Shown: piece after piece, positions 38,345-47,748 of the stretch | Layout: each line of letters opens with the position of its first letter | Numbering within the stretch: position 1 is the stretch's first letter | Source of the DNA: Niveispirillum sp943371025 | GTDB lineage: Bacteria > Pseudomonadota > Alphaproteobacteria > Azospirillales > Azospirillaceae | Length of the DNA stretch: 64,000 nucleotides | Assembly (NCBI GenBank): GCA_943371025.1 | Contig: CALRTC020000002.1 | Location: 1-64,000 of the forward strand | Reading direction: 5' to 3' | Made by a program: the position numbers and the translations under genes | The notes under the pieces: model-generated | Database searches by the model: none | What the model saw: only the letters and a program-made list of their open reading frames with translations | Told to the model about the DNA's origin: nothing

Positions 38345-41038
38345 ATGGATGAAGCGGAACGGACGGACTGGCACGGGCTGACGGCTGACGATGCCGTCGC
38401 CCGGCTGGGCAGCGGGCCGTCGGGCCTGTCGCGGGAAGAGGTGGCGGCGCGGTTGGCCCGATATGGCAGCAACCGGCTGCCGGAACCGGTGGGCCGGTCC
38501 GCCCTGCGCCGTTTCATCGACCAGTTCAACAATCTGCTGATCGGGTTGCTGGCGGTGGCCGCCGGCATTGCCGGGGCCATGGGCCACGGGCTGGATGCCG
38601 GGGTGATCCTGGGCGTGGTGCTGATCAACGGCATTGTCGGCTTCATCCAGGAAGGCCGGGCCGAACAGGCGCTGGCCGCCATCCGCACCATGCTGCAACC
38701 CAATGCCGCCGTTCTGCGCGGTGGGCACCGGCAGAGCGTCGATGCGGCCGATCTGGTGCCGGGCGATCTGGTCCTGCTGGAAGCGGGCGACCGGGTGGGG
38801 GCCGACCTGCGCCTGACCCGCAGCCTGGGCCTGCGCATCGATGAAAGCGCCCTGACCGGGGAATCCGTGCCGGTGGAAAAGGACACGGGCGCCCTGCCGG
38901 CCGATACGGCCCTGGCCGACCGCACCTGTCTGGCCTTTTCCGGCACTTTGGTCACGGCGGGCCAGGGCTGGGGCGTGGTCACGGCCACGGGCACGGCCAG
39001 CGAGCTGGGCCGCATCAGCCGCCTGATCGAAAGCGTGGGCGACCAGCGCAGTCCGCTGTTGCGCCGCATGGATGAATTCGCCCGGCGCCTGTCCTGGGTC
39101 ATCATCGGCATCTGCGCCCTGCTGCTGCCCTTTGCCCTGCTGGTGCAGAAGATGGAGCCGGCGGAGGGCTTCCTGCTGGTGGTCGGCATCGCCGTGGCCG
39201 CCATTCCCGAAGGGCTGCCGGCCGTGCTGACCATCACGCTGGCCATCGGTGTGCGGCGCATGGCGGCGCGCAATGCCATCATCCGCCATCTGGCGGCTGT
39301 GGAGACGCTGGGGTCGGTCGATGTCATCTGTTCGGACAAGACCGGCACCCTGACCCGCAACGAAATGATCGTGGACGGCGCGCGCACCGGCGACGGCACC
39401 ATCTGGTCCGTGGCGGGCGAAGGCTATGCCCCCGTGGGCAACATTACCGGCCCTGCCGGCCCCGCGACGGCAGCCGACAATAAGGGGTTGGACGCGCTGG
39501 CCCGCGCGGCGCTGCTGTGCAACGACGCCAGCATCCAGCACCAGGACGGGGAATGGCGTCTGGCCGGCGATCCGATGGAAGGCGCGTTGGTGGCCTTTGC
39601 CATGAAGGCCGGGCTGGAACCCGCCGCCGAACAGGCGCAATGGCCCCGGCGCGACGCCATCCCGTTTGATGCCGGCCACCGGTTCATGGCCACCCTGCAT
39701 GACAACCGCCAGGACCAGGCCCTGCTGCTGGTCAAGGGCGCGCCGGAGCGGGTGCTGGCCCTGTGCGGGCCGGGGATCGACCAGACCGCCTGGACCCAGG
39801 CCGTGGAGGATTTCGCCGCCCGGGGGCTGCGCGTCCTGGCCCTGGCGCACAAGCCCATGTCCTATCCCCCGCCCGCCCTGTCCTTTGCCCAGGTGGAAGC
39901 GGGAGATCTGATCCTGCTGGGTCTGGTCGGCCTGATCGATCCGCCGCGGGCCGAGGCGACGCAAGCCATCGCCGAATGCTTTGCCGCCGGCATCGATGTG
40001 AAGATGATCACGGGCGACCATGCCGGCACGGCGGCCGCGATTGCCGCGCAACTGGGCCTGCGCCGCACCGATCCCGTGGTGACGGGCCGCGACCTGGAAG
40101 GCCTGGACGCGGCCGCGCTGCGTGAGCGGGTGGCAGAGAGCGACGTGTTCGCCCGCACCACGCCGGAAGACAAGATGCGCCTGATCGCGGCGCTCCGTGA
40201 CGATGGGCGCGTCATCGCCATGACCGGCGACGGGGTGAACGACGCGCCGGCCCTGAAATCGGCCGATGTCGGTATCGCCATGGGCAAACGCGGCACGGAA
40301 GCGGCCAAGGAGGCGGCGCGCATGGTGCTGGCCGACGACAATTTCGCCTCCATCGTCGCCGCCGTGCGCGAGGGCCGTACCGTCGGCGACAATATCCGCA
40401 AGGTCATCGCCTGGACCCTGCCCACCAATGGGGCGGAGGTGCTGTGCATGATGGTGGCCCTGATGCTGGGCACGGCCCTGCCCATGAGTGCGGTGCAGAT
40501 ATTGTGGGTCAATATGGTCACCGACATGACCCTGGGCCTGACGCTGGCGTTTGAGGGGACCGAGGACCGGGTCATGCGCCGTCCGCCGGCGGAACGTGGC
40601 GGTGCCATCCTGACCCGGTTCCTGGTCTGGCGCAGCGTGCTGACCTCGCTGATCTTCCTGGCGGCGGTGCAGGCATCGCTGCTCTATGTCCAGTATCGGG
40701 GCGGCAGCGCGGAGGAGGGGCGGACGCTGGCCGTGAACAGCGTCGTGCTGCTGGAACTGTTCTATCTGTTCTCCATCCGCTGGCTGGGCGTGACCCGCTG
40801 GAACGGGCCGGCTCTGCTGGGCGGTCGGGTGCTGTGGCTGGGCGTGGGCACGACGCTGGCGCTGCAGGCTGCTTTCACCTGGGCCCCGCCCTTCAACCAT
40901 CTGTTCGGCACGGCCCCGCTGCCGCCGTCCGATCTGCTGCTGCCACTGGGCTTTGGGGCGGGGATGCTGCTGCTGTACGAGGGGGAGAAGTGGGTGCGGA
41001 GACGCTGGCAGTGCCGGGGACAGGTGCGACCCCGGTGA
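38345..41038 (+). CDS. P-type cation-transporting ATPase (P2A, calcium-like)
   Basis: 897 residues. Cation-transporter N-terminal domain (about 8-75), four membrane helices, actuator motif TGES (LTGESVPVEK, about 180), ion-binding PEGLP (AAIPEGLPAVLTI, about 287), phosphorylation D-K-T-G-T-L-T (about 331), nucleotide domain with KGAPERVL, hinge TGDGVNDAPALKSAD, and a C-terminal six-helix block (LPTNGAEVLCMMVAL, WVNMVTDMTLGL). PEGLP plus the C-terminal block indicate a SERCA/PMR1-like calcium or manganese pump. It stands alone, 124 bp after the chemoreceptor. Confidence 0.92.
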   Translation: MDEAERTDWHGLTADDAVARLGSGPSGLSREEVAARLARYGSNRLPEPVGRSALRRFIDQFNNLLIGLLAVAAGIAGAMGHGLDAGVILGVVLINGIVGFIQEGRAEQALAAIRTMLQPNAAVLRGGHRQSVDAADLVPGDLVLLEAGDRVGADLRLTRSLGLRIDESALTGESVPVEKDTGALPADTALADRTCLAFSGTLVTAGQGWGVVTATGTASELGRISRLIESVGDQRSPLLRRMDEFARRLSWVIIGICALLLPFALLVQKMEPAEGFLLVVGIAVAAIPEGLPAVLTITLAIGVRRMAARNAIIRHLAAVETLGSVDVICSDKTGTLTRNEMIVDGARTGDGTIWSVAGEGYAPVGNITGPAGPATAADNKGLDALARAALLCNDASIQHQDGEWRLAGDPMEGALVAFAMKAGLEPAAEQAQWPRRDAIPFDAGHRFMATLHDNRQDQALLLVKGAPERVLALCGPGIDQTAWTQAVEDFAARGLRVLALAHKPMSYPPPALSFAQVEAGDLILLGLVGLIDPPRAEATQAIAECFAAGIDVKMITGDHAGTAAAIAAQLGLRRTDPVVTGRDLEGLDAAALRERVAESDVFARTTPEDKMRLIAALRDDGRVIAMTGDGVNDAPALKSADVGIAMGKRGTEAAKEAARMVLADDNFASIVAAVREGRTVGDNIRKVIAWTLPTNGAEVLCMMVALMLGTALPMSAVQILWVNMVTDMTLGLTLAFEGTEDRVMRRPPAERGGAILTRFLVWRSVLTSLIFLAAVQASLLYVQYRGGSAEEGRTLAVNSVVLLELFYLFSIRWLGVTRWNGPALLGGRVLWLGVGTTLALQAAFTWAPPFNHLFGTAPLPPSDLLLPLGFGAGMLLLYEGEKWVRRRWQCRGQVRPR

Positions 41039-41054
41039 AGGCCGCCGGCCATGG

Positions 41055-42284
41055 TCAATGTACCGGCCGTCCCCTTGCCGTGCAGCCGCTTTCCCCTTCA
41101 TCGTCGCCCAGGCTGTCCAGCGGCGTGCGCTGGTGCAGGAAGCCGTCCTGGGGGGAGACGGAAACCAGAAGGCGGGGATTGGCGATCAGGATGGGCTGGC
41201 GCAACTGCCCGTCCCAGCCCCGGAAGCTGAGGGCCTGGCCCTTGAAAGCCGCCAGCGTGAAGCCCGGATCGCGCAAGGTGGCCAGCACGGAATCCACATC
41301 GCCGCCCGGCACGTTCACGGCGGCTTCCGTCACGGCGCGCACGGCGACCCAGGCGGCATAGTCACGTTCATTCATCACGCGGCCGGCCAGGGCCTGGAAC
41401 CGGTTCTGCAGCTGGGTGCCACCCCATTGTTCAAAGACCCGCGACCAGGCGGTGGGCACCAGTTCAGCCGTGCCGACCACGGGTCGGGGGCGGGCCGTGC
41501 GGTGGCTCAGATAATCGCCAAACGCCCCCTCCTCATCCGCCACGATCAGCACATCATGGTCGGCCCCGCGCGTGAAGGTGGCGACGACATCGCGTTCATT
41601 GCTGAACCCGTCATCGGTGCGGGCATGGCCGACATCGAAGGTCCAGTCCTTCTCCTCCACGATCTTCGCGCCCAGCCGTTTGGCCGTGCGGCGGATGGCG
41701 TCGGCATAGGGCTTGTCGCCGGGCCCGGCGCCGGTGACCAGGAACCAGTCGGTCCAGCGCCGTGTCACCAGATACTGGCCCAGCGCATCGGCCAGCATGC
41801 GGCGGCTGGGGATGGTGTGGAACAGGTTGGCCCGGCATTGGGCGTTGCGCAGCCCATCGTCACGCGCCCGCGCGTTCAGCACCACGGCCCCCCGTGCCGC
41901 CGCCAGATCGGCCATGCGCAGCAGGGCATCGGCCGGCAGGTCGGCCACGATGACGCGCACCCCCTGGGCCAGCAGGCCGGGCACATCCCCCTCCCGCCCT
42001 TCGGCCAGGATGAATTCCCGTTTCAGAAAGCGGCCCGTGCTGTTGCCATCCTGCACGCCCAGCCGCGCCCCCTGTCGCCCGCCATCGCGGATGACCGGGT
42101 CCAGGAAGGAGAGCGGGGTGGCCGGCGGATCGTCGGTGCCGATGAAGCCGATGGTCAGGCGGTTCAGGGCCGGGACCGGCTTGGCGTCGATCCGGTCCGG
42201 AGCCTTACCCGGCGGGTCGGCGGCCAGGGCGGGGAAGAGAGGCAGCGACAGGGCGGCGGCCAGGGCAAGCGCGCGGAGCTTCAT
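41055..42284 (-). CDS. ABC substrate-binding protein of PQQ-alcohol-dehydrogenase system
   Basis: 409 residues with signal peptide (MKLRALALAAALSLPLFPAL, cut near AA). The fold is leucine-binding type but divergent: LTIGFIGTDDPPATP, GVRVIVADLPADALLRMADL, ANLFHTIPSRRMLADALGQY, DVLIVADEEGAFGDYL, WGGTQLQNRFQALAGR. FHTIPSRRMLADALGQYL and WGGTQLQNRF are hallmarks of the PQQ-associated binding proteins (TIGR03863 type, by recollection). Start ATG 42284 follows GGGAGA; earlier in-frame codons to 42356 are unlikely. It is separated from its probable ABC partners at 22 kb by about 17.5 kb and is divergent from FIST/kinase genes. Confidence 0.85.
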   Translation of the reverse strand: MKLRALALAAALSLPLFPALAADPPGKAPDRIDAKPVPALNRLTIGFIGTDDPPATPLSFLDPVIRDGGRQGARLGVQDGNSTGRFLKREFILAEGREGDVPGLLAQGVRVIVADLPADALLRMADLAAARGAVVLNARARDDGLRNAQCRANLFHTIPSRRMLADALGQYLVTRRWTDWFLVTGAGPGDKPYADAIRRTAKRLGAKIVEEKDWTFDVGHARTDDGFSNERDVVATFTRGADHDVLIVADEEGAFGDYLSHRTARPRPVVGTAELVPTAWSRVFEQWGGTQLQNRFQALAGRVMNERDYAAWVAVRAVTEAAVNVPGGDVDSVLATLRDPGFTLAAFKGQALSFRGWDGQLRQPILIANPRLLVSVSPQDGFLHQRTPLDSLGDDEGESGCTARGRPVH

Positions 42285-42403
42285 GGCATCTCCCGCAGGG
42301 GCCAAGGGTGCGGATGTGCAGGTCATCGCATAGACCCGCCCTGTGCCCCGCGACATTGCACTATCGTCTAAGCGTCGGGCGGGGCGGCAGGCTTGGCAAG
42401 CGG

Positions 42404-42436
42404 GTATGTGCGGACATACGATTGATATTCTTCAAT
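42404..42436. promoter_or_regulatory. Two adjacent dyads between PQQ-type binding protein and FIST gene
   Basis: GTATGT-GCGG-ACATAC (42404-42419) is a perfect 6-bp dyad; ATTGA-TATTCT-TCAAT (42421-42436) follows immediately. Both lie in the divergent promoter region and are of a size typical for NarL-type regulators. Confidence 0.5.
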
Positions 42437-42478
42437 CCCGGCCCCGGCCGGGGGTCCCGCTGCCGAGGTCCATGGCGA

Positions 42479-43627
42479 ATGTCGCCCTTGCCCGCCCGGC
42501 CGCTGGTCCGGGCCTGCACCCATCTGGCGGACCCGGTCGCGGCCATCGATGACCTTCATGACACCCTGGTCATGGCCGACCCGGCCCTGGTCGTGCTGTT
42601 CTGTTCGACCCATTACGACCTGTCGGCCGTGGCTGATGCCCTGCGCGACCGCTTCGCGGGCATCCCCGTCATCGGCTGCACCACAGCCGGCGAGCTGACG
42701 CCGTTGGGCTATATGGATGGGGCGATCACGGGTGTGGCCTTCCCGCGCGGCGACTTCGCCACGGCCATCGCGCGCTTCGACAATGTCAGCCGGTTCGAAA
42801 TCGGGGATGCCAAGCCCACCGTGCGCGATCTGGTGGTGCAGGCCGAGGATGCGGCCCTGGAACTGGGCCCCGACGCCCGCCATGTCGCCCTGTTCCTGGT
42901 CGACGGCATGTGCGTGAAGGAGGAGCTGATCATCAGCGCGCTGCATGACGCGCTGGGCGGCATCCCCCTGATCGGCGGGTCGGCCGGCGATGACATGCGC
43001 TTTGAAAAGACCTTCGTGCTGCATGATGGAGATTTCCATCATGATGCCGGCGTGCTGCTGATCCTGACCACGACGCGGCCCTTCAAGGTGTTCCGCAACC
43101 AGCATTTCGTGCATTCCGACCAGAAGATGGTCGTCACCCAGGCCGACCCCACCCGCCGCATTGTCACCGAGATCAATGCCGAGCCGGCGGCCCGCGAATA
43201 TGCCCGCATGGTCGGGCTGGAAGGCGAGCCGCTGACGCCCATGATCTTCGCCTCCTACCCCGTCGTGGTGCGGGTGGGCGGGGAATATTATGTCCGCTCC
43301 ATCCAGAAGGTGAACGAGGATGAAAGCCTGACCTTCTTCTGCGCCATCGATGAGGGCATCGTGCTGACCGTGGCGACGGGCGTCGATATCGTCCGCAATC
43401 TGGAGGACCTGTTCGACGGGTTGACGGCGGAACTGGGCAAGCCCGACCTGATCCTGGCCTTTGACTGCGTGTTCCGGTCGCTGGAACTGGAACAGAAGCA
43501 GTTGAAGCATGCCGCGTCCCGCGTGCTGGCCAGCCAGAATGTCGTCGGCTTCTGCACCTATGGCGAACAGTATAATGCCATGCATGTGAACCAGACCTTC
43601 ACCGGTCTGGCCATAGGTGCGCGATGA
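42479..43627 (+). CDS. FIST-domain sensory protein
   Basis: About 382 residues. FIST_N (about 25-220; VVLFCSTHYDLSAV, IPVIGCTTAGELTPLGYMDG, LVDGMCVKEELII, IPLIGGSAGDDMRFEKTFV) and FIST_C (about 230-365; EYARMVGLEGEPL, VATGVDIVRNLEDLF, GFCTYGEQYNAMHVNQTF) are both complete. FIST proteins are thought to bind small ligands, perhaps amino acids, and feed signalling proteins. ATG 42479 has GAGG ten bases upstream; upstream frame to 42308 lacks a better start. Its stop overlaps the hybrid kinase start by 4 bp, so the two should work together. Confidence 0.88.
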   Translation: MSPLPARPLVRACTHLADPVAAIDDLHDTLVMADPALVVLFCSTHYDLSAVADALRDRFAGIPVIGCTTAGELTPLGYMDGAITGVAFPRGDFATAIARFDNVSRFEIGDAKPTVRDLVVQAEDAALELGPDARHVALFLVDGMCVKEELIISALHDALGGIPLIGGSAGDDMRFEKTFVLHDGDFHHDAGVLLILTTTRPFKVFRNQHFVHSDQKMVVTQADPTRRIVTEINAEPAAREYARMVGLEGEPLTPMIFASYPVVVRVGGEYYVRSIQKVNEDESLTFFCAIDEGIVLTVATGVDIVRNLEDLFDGLTAELGKPDLILAFDCVFRSLELEQKQLKHAASRVLASQNVVGFCTYGEQYNAMHVNQTFTGLAIGAR

Positions 43628-45873
43628 GTGCGCTGCCCGATCCCGCCAACGACCACCCCAGCCCCGAACAGGAACGCATCGCCGCCCTGGAACGGGAGAA
43701 CTGGAAACTCAAGCGCATCAACAAGGCACTGATGGACCGGGTGGAACGGTCCATGGATTACCATGGCAACGCCTTCTCCCTGTTCCAGACAGCCATCGTC
43801 CTGGAAAGCCGGGTGCGGGAGCGGACCCAGCAGCTTCAGGACACGCTGCGCGAACTGGAAGCCTCCAACACCGAACTGGCCCGCGCCAAGGAAGCGGCGG
43901 AGACGGCCCAGACGCGGCTGGCGGAAGCCATCGAGAGCGTGAATGAGGGCTTTGCCCTGTTCGATGCCGATGATCGGCTGGTCCTGTGCAACAGGACCTA
44001 TCTGTCGCTATGGCCGGCCATTGCCGATCTGATCCGCCCCGGCATCAGCTTTGGCGAGATTGCGAAGCTGGCGGCGGCGCGCGGGTCGGTGCTGCCGGAC
44101 AGTGCCGGGCCCGACCGCTGGGTGCGCGAACGCGTGGCCCAGCATGCCGGTGCCGATGGCACCCATGTCCATGCCCTGGCCGACGGGCGCTGGATCCAGA
44201 TCAATGAACGGCGCACCCGCGATGGCGGCATTGTCGGCATCTATACCGACATCACCGATGTCAAGGAACGCGATGCCCGCGACGGGCAGGAACGCATCCG
44301 CCTGATCACCGATGCCATGCCGGCCCTGATCGCCTATGTCGACGCCGACGAGACCTATCGGTTCGTGAACCGCCGCTATGGGGAGATGTTCCGCCGGCCC
44401 CGGCATGAGATCGTGGGATCAAGCATGCGCGAACTGCTGGGGGCGGAGGCTTACGCCATCCGCCAGCCGCATATCGGCACGGTCATGGCGGGCCACGAGA
44501 CGCAGTTCGACCTGGAGTACGAGGGAAGGTCGGGCAAGCGTTATTCCCAGGCCACATACGTTCCGCATTTCGCACCCGATGGCACGGTGCTGGGCTTCTT
44601 CTCCCTGATCCAGGACGTGACCGAACGGCGCTGCGCGGCCGAGGCCCTGCGCGAGGCGAATGAGGGGCTGGAGCGTCGCGTGGCCGAGCGCACGGCGGCG
44701 CTGAAGCAGGAAATCACCGAACGCCAGCAGATCGAGGAAAAGCTGCGCGAAGCGAAGACGGCGGCTGAACAGGCCAACCTGTCCAAGACCAAGTTCCTGG
44801 CCGCCGCCAGCCACGACCTGTTGCAGCCGCTGAACGCCGCCCGCCTGTTCGTTTCCGCCCTGACGGAGACGGAGCATGAGGCCGGTGCCCGCGTGCTGGT
44901 GGAAAAGACCGATGCGGCCCTGTTGTCAGTGGAAGATCTGCTGGAAGCGCTGCTGGACATTTCCAAGCTGGATGCGGGCGTGGTGCAGCCGCAGCCCGAT
45001 GATTTCCCGCTGGCCCTGCTGCTTTCTTCCATGCAGGCCGAATATGCGCCGGTGGCGAAGGAGCGGGGGCTGGACCTGCGCGTCCTGCCCTGCCGGGCCA
45101 TCGTCCATACCGACATGCGCCTGCTGCGCCGCATCCTGCAGAATTTCGTGTCGAACGCCCTGCGCTATACAAGGACCGGTCGCGTGCTGGTCGGCTGCCG
45201 GCGGGTGGGCGACGGGGTGCGGATCGAGGTGCTGGACACCGGCCCCGGCATTCCGCCCGACAAGCTGGACGCCGTGTTCGAGGAATTCCGCCGGCTGGAG
45301 GGCGACCGTCCCAATGGCCGCGACCGCGGCATGGGGTTGGGTCTGGCCATCGTGCAGCGGGCGGGGCGCATGCTGAACCACCCGATCGGCCTGCGATCGA
45401 TCCCGGGCAAGGGCTCCGCCTTCACCGTCACGGTGCCCCTGGGCAGCCGCACCCTGCCCGGGCTGCCGGCCCAGCCGCGGGTGACCCAGCCGGCCAGCCC
45501 CCTGACGGGCGCGCGTATCCTGGTCATCGATAATGAACAGGCCATTCTGGACGGGATGGGTGCCCTGCTGCGCGGCTGGGGCTGTCAGGTGCAGGTGGCC
45601 CCCAGCGCCGACAGCGCCATGGGCGTGCTGCCGGCGCTGGGCGGCTGGCCCGACGTCATCATCGCCGATTACCACCTGGAAGACGGGGCGCTGGGCATCG
45701 ACGCCGTCGCCCGCATCATCGACGCGCGCGGCCACGACATCCCGGCCATGGTCATCACCGCCAACCGCACGGCCGACGTGCATGAACGCGTGCAGGCCTG
45801 CGGCTATGCCCTGCTGACCAAGCCGGTGAAGCCGGCGCAGTTGCGGGCGCTGGTCACGCAGTTGATGGGGTGA
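43624..45873 (+). CDS. Hybrid sensor histidine kinase (PAS-PAS-HisKA-HATPase-REC; ErcS'/NahK-like)
   Basis: 749 residues, no membrane segment. N-terminal coiled coil (about 15-105), PAS 1 (about 105-215; VNEGFALFDADDRLVLCNRT), PAS 2 (about 228-345), coiled coil, HisKA with the phospho-histidine near 395 (AASHDLLQPLNAARLF), ATPase (NFVSNALRYTRTG, DTGPGIP, GMGLGLAIV) and a C-terminal receiver (about 630-745, acceptor aspartate in IIADYHLEDG). DLLQPLNAARLF is typical of the NahK/ErcS' subgroup. In Pseudomonas aeruginosa a FIST gene and ercS' lie near the ethanol-oxidation genes, the same association as here. Confidence 0.88.
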   Translation: MSALPDPANDHPSPEQERIAALERENWKLKRINKALMDRVERSMDYHGNAFSLFQTAIVLESRVRERTQQLQDTLRELEASNTELARAKEAAETAQTRLAEAIESVNEGFALFDADDRLVLCNRTYLSLWPAIADLIRPGISFGEIAKLAAARGSVLPDSAGPDRWVRERVAQHAGADGTHVHALADGRWIQINERRTRDGGIVGIYTDITDVKERDARDGQERIRLITDAMPALIAYVDADETYRFVNRRYGEMFRRPRHEIVGSSMRELLGAEAYAIRQPHIGTVMAGHETQFDLEYEGRSGKRYSQATYVPHFAPDGTVLGFFSLIQDVTERRCAAEALREANEGLERRVAERTAALKQEITERQQIEEKLREAKTAAEQANLSKTKFLAAASHDLLQPLNAARLFVSALTETEHEAGARVLVEKTDAALLSVEDLLEALLDISKLDAGVVQPQPDDFPLALLLSSMQAEYAPVAKERGLDLRVLPCRAIVHTDMRLLRRILQNFVSNALRYTRTGRVLVGCRRVGDGVRIEVLDTGPGIPPDKLDAVFEEFRRLEGDRPNGRDRGMGLGLAIVQRAGRMLNHPIGLRSIPGKGSAFTVTVPLGSRTLPGLPAQPRVTQPASPLTGARILVIDNEQAILDGMGALLRGWGCQVQVAPSADSAMGVLPALGGWPDVIIADYHLEDGALGIDAVARIIDARGHDIPAMVITANRTADVHERVQACGYALLTKPVKPAQLRALVTQLMG

Positions 45874-45879
45874 ATGAAA

Positions 45880-45912
45880 AACGCGGAGCCGGTAAGGAAC
45901 CGGCCCCGCGTT
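45880..45912. terminator. Bidirectional terminator between hybrid kinase and lipoprotein gene
   Basis: Stem AACGCGG(A)GCCGGT / ACCGGC(C)CCGCGTT with loop AAGGA. On the minus strand it is followed by TTTTT, making it a good terminator for the lipoprotein gene; the plus-strand tail is weaker. Confidence 0.8.
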
Positions 45913-45940
45913 CAAACCTTCTCGTCGAAGATCGAACGGC

Positions 45941-46432
45941 TTACTTCCCCGGCTGCCCCTGCTGCTGCGGGATCATGGCCAGGCAGTTCTCCACGATGCG
46001 ATAGCACTGGCCCAGGCGGGCTGATTGGCCGTCAGAGGCGCTGTTATAGACGATGCGCGACACGATGCCGTCCTTCAGGGTGAAGGTGGCCTGGCAGTCG
46101 CGCGTTTCCGTTTCCGGATAATCGTCAAAACCCATGCCCCAGCCATACCAGGGCGACCAGGGGCGGCCATAGCCATAGGCGGCGGAGAAGCGCGGCGCGC
46201 CGGGCGTCGTCACCAGCCGTTCGCTGGTATAGGTGTAATATTCGACATTATCGACCGTGGCGCTGCGCGTCGGCACACCGGCGCAGGACAGCAGGAACTG
46301 CTTGGGCATGCCGATGAAGGCCTGCTGCGCATACATTGCCTGATCGGCCTGCGGATTGGCGCAGGCGGCAAGCCCCAGCAGCGCGCCCGCGGCGATCAGG
46401 CCCCGGATGGTCGTGGAACGATTGAACTTCAT
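45941..46432 (-). CDS. Small lipoprotein of unknown function
   Basis: 163 residues. Lipobox LGLAAC places the lipidated cysteine at C24. A SmpA/OmlA-like phrase QAFIGMPKQFLLSCAGVPTR follows, then a tyrosine/glycine/tryptophan-rich loop (AAYGYGRPWSPWYGWGMGF) and a conserved-looking TRDCQATFTLKDGIVSRIVY. C-terminal residues are glutamine-rich. Probably outer-membrane-anchored; no function assigned. Ended by the terminator at 45880. Confidence 0.75.
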   Translation of the reverse strand: MKFNRSTTIRGLIAAGALLGLAACANPQADQAMYAQQAFIGMPKQFLLSCAGVPTRSATVDNVEYYTYTSERLVTTPGAPRFSAAYGYGRPWSPWYGWGMGFDDYPETETRDCQATFTLKDGIVSRIVYNSASDGQSARLGQCYRIVENCLAMIPQQQGQPGK

Positions 46433-46643
46433 GACCTACGCTCCTTGCTTCGCATTGCCGGCATCCGACCCCGTCGGGGACACCGGCCGCACCGCCCCTT
46501 CAAGTTCCACGGTGGCGACGTCCATGTCCTGTCGCTACCTTGTCCTTAAACTGACATTAGAAAATGGCGGATGCTTGGCAAGGATGCAATCGTCAGGTCC
46601 CATGCGACGAAATTGCCGCATGGGAAACGTGGACGCATTGGTA

Positions 46644-47630
46644 TCAGCCCACATCGATCACCAGCTTGCCGACCGCCTGTCCTGATTCCAGCCGGCGGTG
46701 GGCGTCGGCCACGGTTTCCAGGGTGAATCGGGCGGGGTCGATCAGCGGCCGCAGCTTGCCCGACAACTCGGCCAGCACCCGGCCCTGATGGGCGCGGTCA
46801 ATGGCAAAGCCGTGGTCGTACAGCATGGGCAGCAGCATGAACACGACATGCAGGCTCAACCCCTTGCCATGCATGGGGGCCAGATCGGCCGTATAGCCGG
46901 CGACGATGGTCACCACCTGCCCGTTGAAGCGCGCGGCGGCGAAGCTGGTGCCAATGTCGCTGCCGCCCGTGGCGTCCAGCACGATGTCGAAGCCCTTGCC
47001 GCCCGTCAGCCGGGCCACATAGGCCTCTACGCTTTCCTGGCGGTAATTGACGATCTCATCCGCGCCGAAATCACGGGCAAGGGCTGCCTTTTCGTCGGAC
47101 GAGACGGTCGCCGTGACATGGGCGCCCTTCATCTTGGCGATCTGGATGGCGACATGGCCCACGCCGCCGGCCCCGCCATGGATCAGCACCTTGTCGCCCG
47201 GCTGCACGCGCGCCCGGTCGACCAAAGCCTCCCACGCCGTCAGACTGACCAGCGGCAGGGCGGCGGCGTCATGCAGCGACAGGGTGGAAGGCGCCGGGGC
47301 CAGCAGGCGGGCATCGGCCGCCACATGGTCGGCGTAGGTGCCCTGAAGCCCCGCAACACCGCCGACGCAGCCATAGACGGCATCGCCAACCTGGAAGCCC
47401 GTTACCCCATCGCCCAGGGCCACCACCGTGCCGGCCATGTCGCAGCCCAGAATGGCGGGCAGGGCGGGGGCCACACCGCGCCCGGTATTGCGGATCTTCA
47501 CATCCACCGGGTTCACGCTGGCCGCCGCGATCTTCACCAGCACCTGGCCGGGACCGGCCAAGGGTGTGGGCACCTCTGCCAGGGTCAGGTTGTCGGCAGG
47601 ACCGAAAGCATGCAGCAGGACGGCCTTCAT
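46644..47630 (-). CDS. Zinc-independent medium-chain oxidoreductase (quinone-oxidoreductase-like)
   Basis: 328 residues, NADPH-dependent. GroES-like N-terminal domain (SVNPVDVKIRNTGRG, GCDMAGTVVALGDGV) and Rossmann domain with IHGGAGGVGHVAIQIAKMKGA; the catalytic-zinc cysteine/histidine set is absent, as in quinone or enoyl reductases. Start ATG 47630 is the last of three consecutive ATGs (47636, 47633, 47630); GGAG just ahead suits the last. Divergent from a LysR gene with candidate sites between, so it is probably that regulator's target. Confidence 0.85.
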   Translation of the reverse strand: MKAVLLHAFGPADNLTLAEVPTPLAGPGQVLVKIAAASVNPVDVKIRNTGRGVAPALPAILGCDMAGTVVALGDGVTGFQVGDAVYGCVGGVAGLQGTYADHVAADARLLAPAPSTLSLHDAAALPLVSLTAWEALVDRARVQPGDKVLIHGGAGGVGHVAIQIAKMKGAHVTATVSSDEKAALARDFGADEIVNYRQESVEAYVARLTGGKGFDIVLDATGGSDIGTSFAAARFNGQVVTIVAGYTADLAPMHGKGLSLHVVFMLLPMLYDHGFAIDRAHQGRVLAELSGKLRPLIDPARFTLETVADAHRRLESGQAVGKLVIDVG

Positions 47631-47710
47631 CATCATCTCCATCATCTTCATTCGGGGGTGGCGCCGCGCGGCGCCCGTTTTCATGAACGGAAGATGGGCT
47701 TGACGGGATG

Positions 47711-47746
47711 ATAATGGAAACGAATTATATTGATGGTTAAGATCAA
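47711..47746. promoter_or_regulatory. Candidate LysR-type binding sites
   Basis: ATAAT-N8-ATTAT (47711-47728) and TTGAT-N7-ATCAA (47730-47746) are two short dyads in a low-GC stretch between the divergent oxidoreductase and LysR genes. Spacing and AT content fit LysR-type activation sites. Confidence 0.5.
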
Positions 47747-47748
47747 GG

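Noticed and set aside
38285..41101. 938-codon open frame antisense to the P-type ATPase
   Set aside because: It covers the ATPase on the other strand, is rich in Gln/His/Arg/Gly without any domain, and reflects third-position GC bias. Similar antisense frames at 667-2661, 8062-10371, 15601-17862, 4090-5322 and 13020-14576 were rejected for the same reason.
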